From the NCBI GenBank assembly GCA_964603125.1, contig CAZRUA010000096.1, positions 1 through 13,789 of the forward strand: 13,789 nt of DNA. Reading direction: 5' to 3'. The position numbers and the translations under genes were made by a program. Source of the stretch: CAZRUA01 sp964603125. GTDB taxonomy: Bacteria > Bacteroidota > Bacteroidia > B-17B0 > Aurantibacillaceae. The notes beneath the pieces are model-generated. The model was not told the origin of the DNA, did not search any database, and was given only the letters and a program-made list of their open reading frames with translations. Below, piece by piece: positions 13,006 to 13,789 of the stretch. The number at the start of each line of letters is the position of its first letter. Position 1 is the first letter of the stretch.

Positions 13006-13789
13006 TTAAGGTTCTTTTGCATTTAATTCGAATTCGATTACATTTAATTTGAATCTTTTATCATTTAATTCGAATTCGATTACATTTAATTCGAATCTTT
13101 TATCATTTAATTCGAATTCGTTGCTATTTAATTCGAATTCGTTTGCATTTAATTCGAATCTTTTATCATTTAATTCGAATTCGTTTACATTTAATTCGAA
13201 TTCGTTGTTATTTAATTCGAATCTTTTATCATCAATGCGAGGTTCGTTTACATTTAATCTAGGTTTTTTATCATCGATGCGAGGTTTGTTATCATTTAAT
13301 TGAGGTTCGTTTGAAATTAACCGAGGTTCTTTATCATCAAACCGAGGTTCGTTTACAATTAACCTAGGTTTGTTATCATCAATGCGAGGTTCGTTATCAT
13401 TTAATTGAGGTTCGTTTGCAATTAACCGAGGTTCTTTATCATCAAACCGAGGTTCGTTTACAATTAACCTAGGTTTGTTATCATCAATGCGAGGTTCGTT
13501 TACATTTAAGCTAGGTTTTTTATCATCGATGCGAGGTTCGTTATCATTTAATTGAGGTTCGTTTGCAATTAACCTAGGTTTTTTATCATCAATGCGAGGT
13601 TTGTTATCATTTAATTGAGGTTCGTTTAAAATTAACCGAGTTTTGTTATCATCAATGCGAGGTTCGTTTACATTTAATCTAGGTTTTTTATCATCGATGC
13701 GAGGTTTGTTATCATTTAATTGAGGTTCGTTTGAAATTAACCGAGGTTCTTTATCATCAAACCGAGGTTCGTTTACAATTAACCTAGGT
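13006..13789 (-). CDS. Heptapeptide-repeat protein, 3' part of a gene running off the window
   Basis: The minus strand is open for 260 codons from the right edge to a TAA at 13008-13006; the start lies outside. The product is about 37 seven-residue units. Most read like V/D-N/K-E/K-P-R-L/I-N/D (VNEPRFD, DKEPRLI, SNEPQLN, DNKPRID); the last ten switch to a phenylalanine type (DKRFELN, VNEFELN) before ending NAKEP. Coding is supported by three things. The array ends just 12 bases before the stop. The frame has no stop in any unit. The arginine is written with four codons (CGG, CGC, AGG, AGA), so DNA changes kept the residue. It is very hydrophilic and charged, with no cysteine. Proline every seventh residue argues against a coiled coil. 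No T9SS tail is present. Fold and function are unknown; surface, structural or disordered spacer roles are possible. Confidence 0.72.
   Translation of the reverse strand, partial: PRLIVNEPRFDDKEPRLISNEPQLNDNKPRIDDKKPRLNVNEPRIDDNKTRLILNEPQLNDNKPRIDDKKPRLIANEPQLNDNEPRIDDKKPSLNVNEPRIDDNKPRLIVNEPRFDDKEPRLIANEPQLNDNEPRIDDNKPRLIVNEPRFDDKEPRLISNEPQLNDNKPRIDDKKPRLNVNEPRIDDKRFELNNNEFELNVNEFELNDKRFELNANEFELNSNEFELNDKRFELNVIEFELNDKRFKLNVIEFELNAKEP
13021..13789. repeat. 21-bp tandem repeat array, continuing beyond the window
   Basis: Thirty-six complete 21-base units and a partial 37th follow one another without spacers from 13021. Units 1-10 (13021-13230) are of the ATTTAATTCGAATTCGTTTAC / ATTTAATTCGAATCTTTTATC type; units 11-37 carry an AGGTT core. 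A higher order is present: units 14-17 recur as 19-22 (105-bp step), and 13231-13369 is identical to 13651-13789 over 139 bases (420-bp step). The period is a multiple of three and the array encodes the minus-strand heptapeptide protein. Confidence 0.95.

Noticed and set aside
13049..13303. 84-codon plus-strand frame with FNSN repeats
   Set aside because: It is a by-product of the 21-bp period and the palindromic TTCGAA units; it stops inside the array, whereas the minus-strand frame stays open through all units and ends at the array edge.
13021..13789. CRISPR array
   Set aside because: The 21-base units are directly adjacent with no unique spacers, and no cas genes are nearby.
1..13789. tRNA or rRNA genes
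   Set aside because: No cloverleaf-like segment with a TTCRANNY T-loop and matching acceptor arms, and no rRNA core sequence, was seen. TTCGAAT occurs in the tandem array, but only as a repeat word.

Overview
The window looks like chromosomal DNA of a low-GC member of the Bacteroidota. The evidence is a large secreted protein with a type IX secretion (T9SS) C-terminal sorting domain, a DUF4240 protein, a MORN-variant repeat protein with a signal peptide, Bacteroidota-type promoter motifs (TTTG / TAnnTTTG) and start codons without Shine-Dalgarno sequences. The genus cannot be named from this sequence.

Layout. Bases 1-821 hold no convincing gene, but contain a pair of 47-bp direct repeats enclosing a hairpin-rich stretch. 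A 1229-residue T9SS cargo protein (822-4511) follows, then a DUF4240 gene starting at TTG (4545-5180). From about 5290 to 8430 the layout changes to something like an integron cassette array without an integrase: a near-consensus promoter, an attC-like site, a PIN-domain RNase gene, a second well-formed attC-like site, an OLD-family ATPase/TOPRIM nuclease gene, and a third, degenerate boundary. Next come a 58-residue two-helix membrane protein (8487-8663), an intergenic stretch with REP-like motifs, and a small secreted protein (9015-9473). Convergent to these, on the minus strand, is a secreted MORN-variant protein of about 1085 residues (9551-12808).

The right end (13006-13789) is a 21-bp tandem repeat array. 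Its minus strand is open for 260 codons and stops right at the edge of the array. It therefore appears to be the 3' part of a gene for a heptapeptide-repeat protein whose start lies beyond the window. It has no start codon inside the window, so a start-to-stop ORF search misses it.

How the parts relate. The PIN and OLD genes are plausible anti-phage or toxin-like cargo, possibly read from the promoter before the first attC-like site. The T9SS protein, the small secreted protein and the MORN protein are all predicted to be exported. The most unusual elements are the defence-type cassette array and the hidden heptapeptide-repeat gene.
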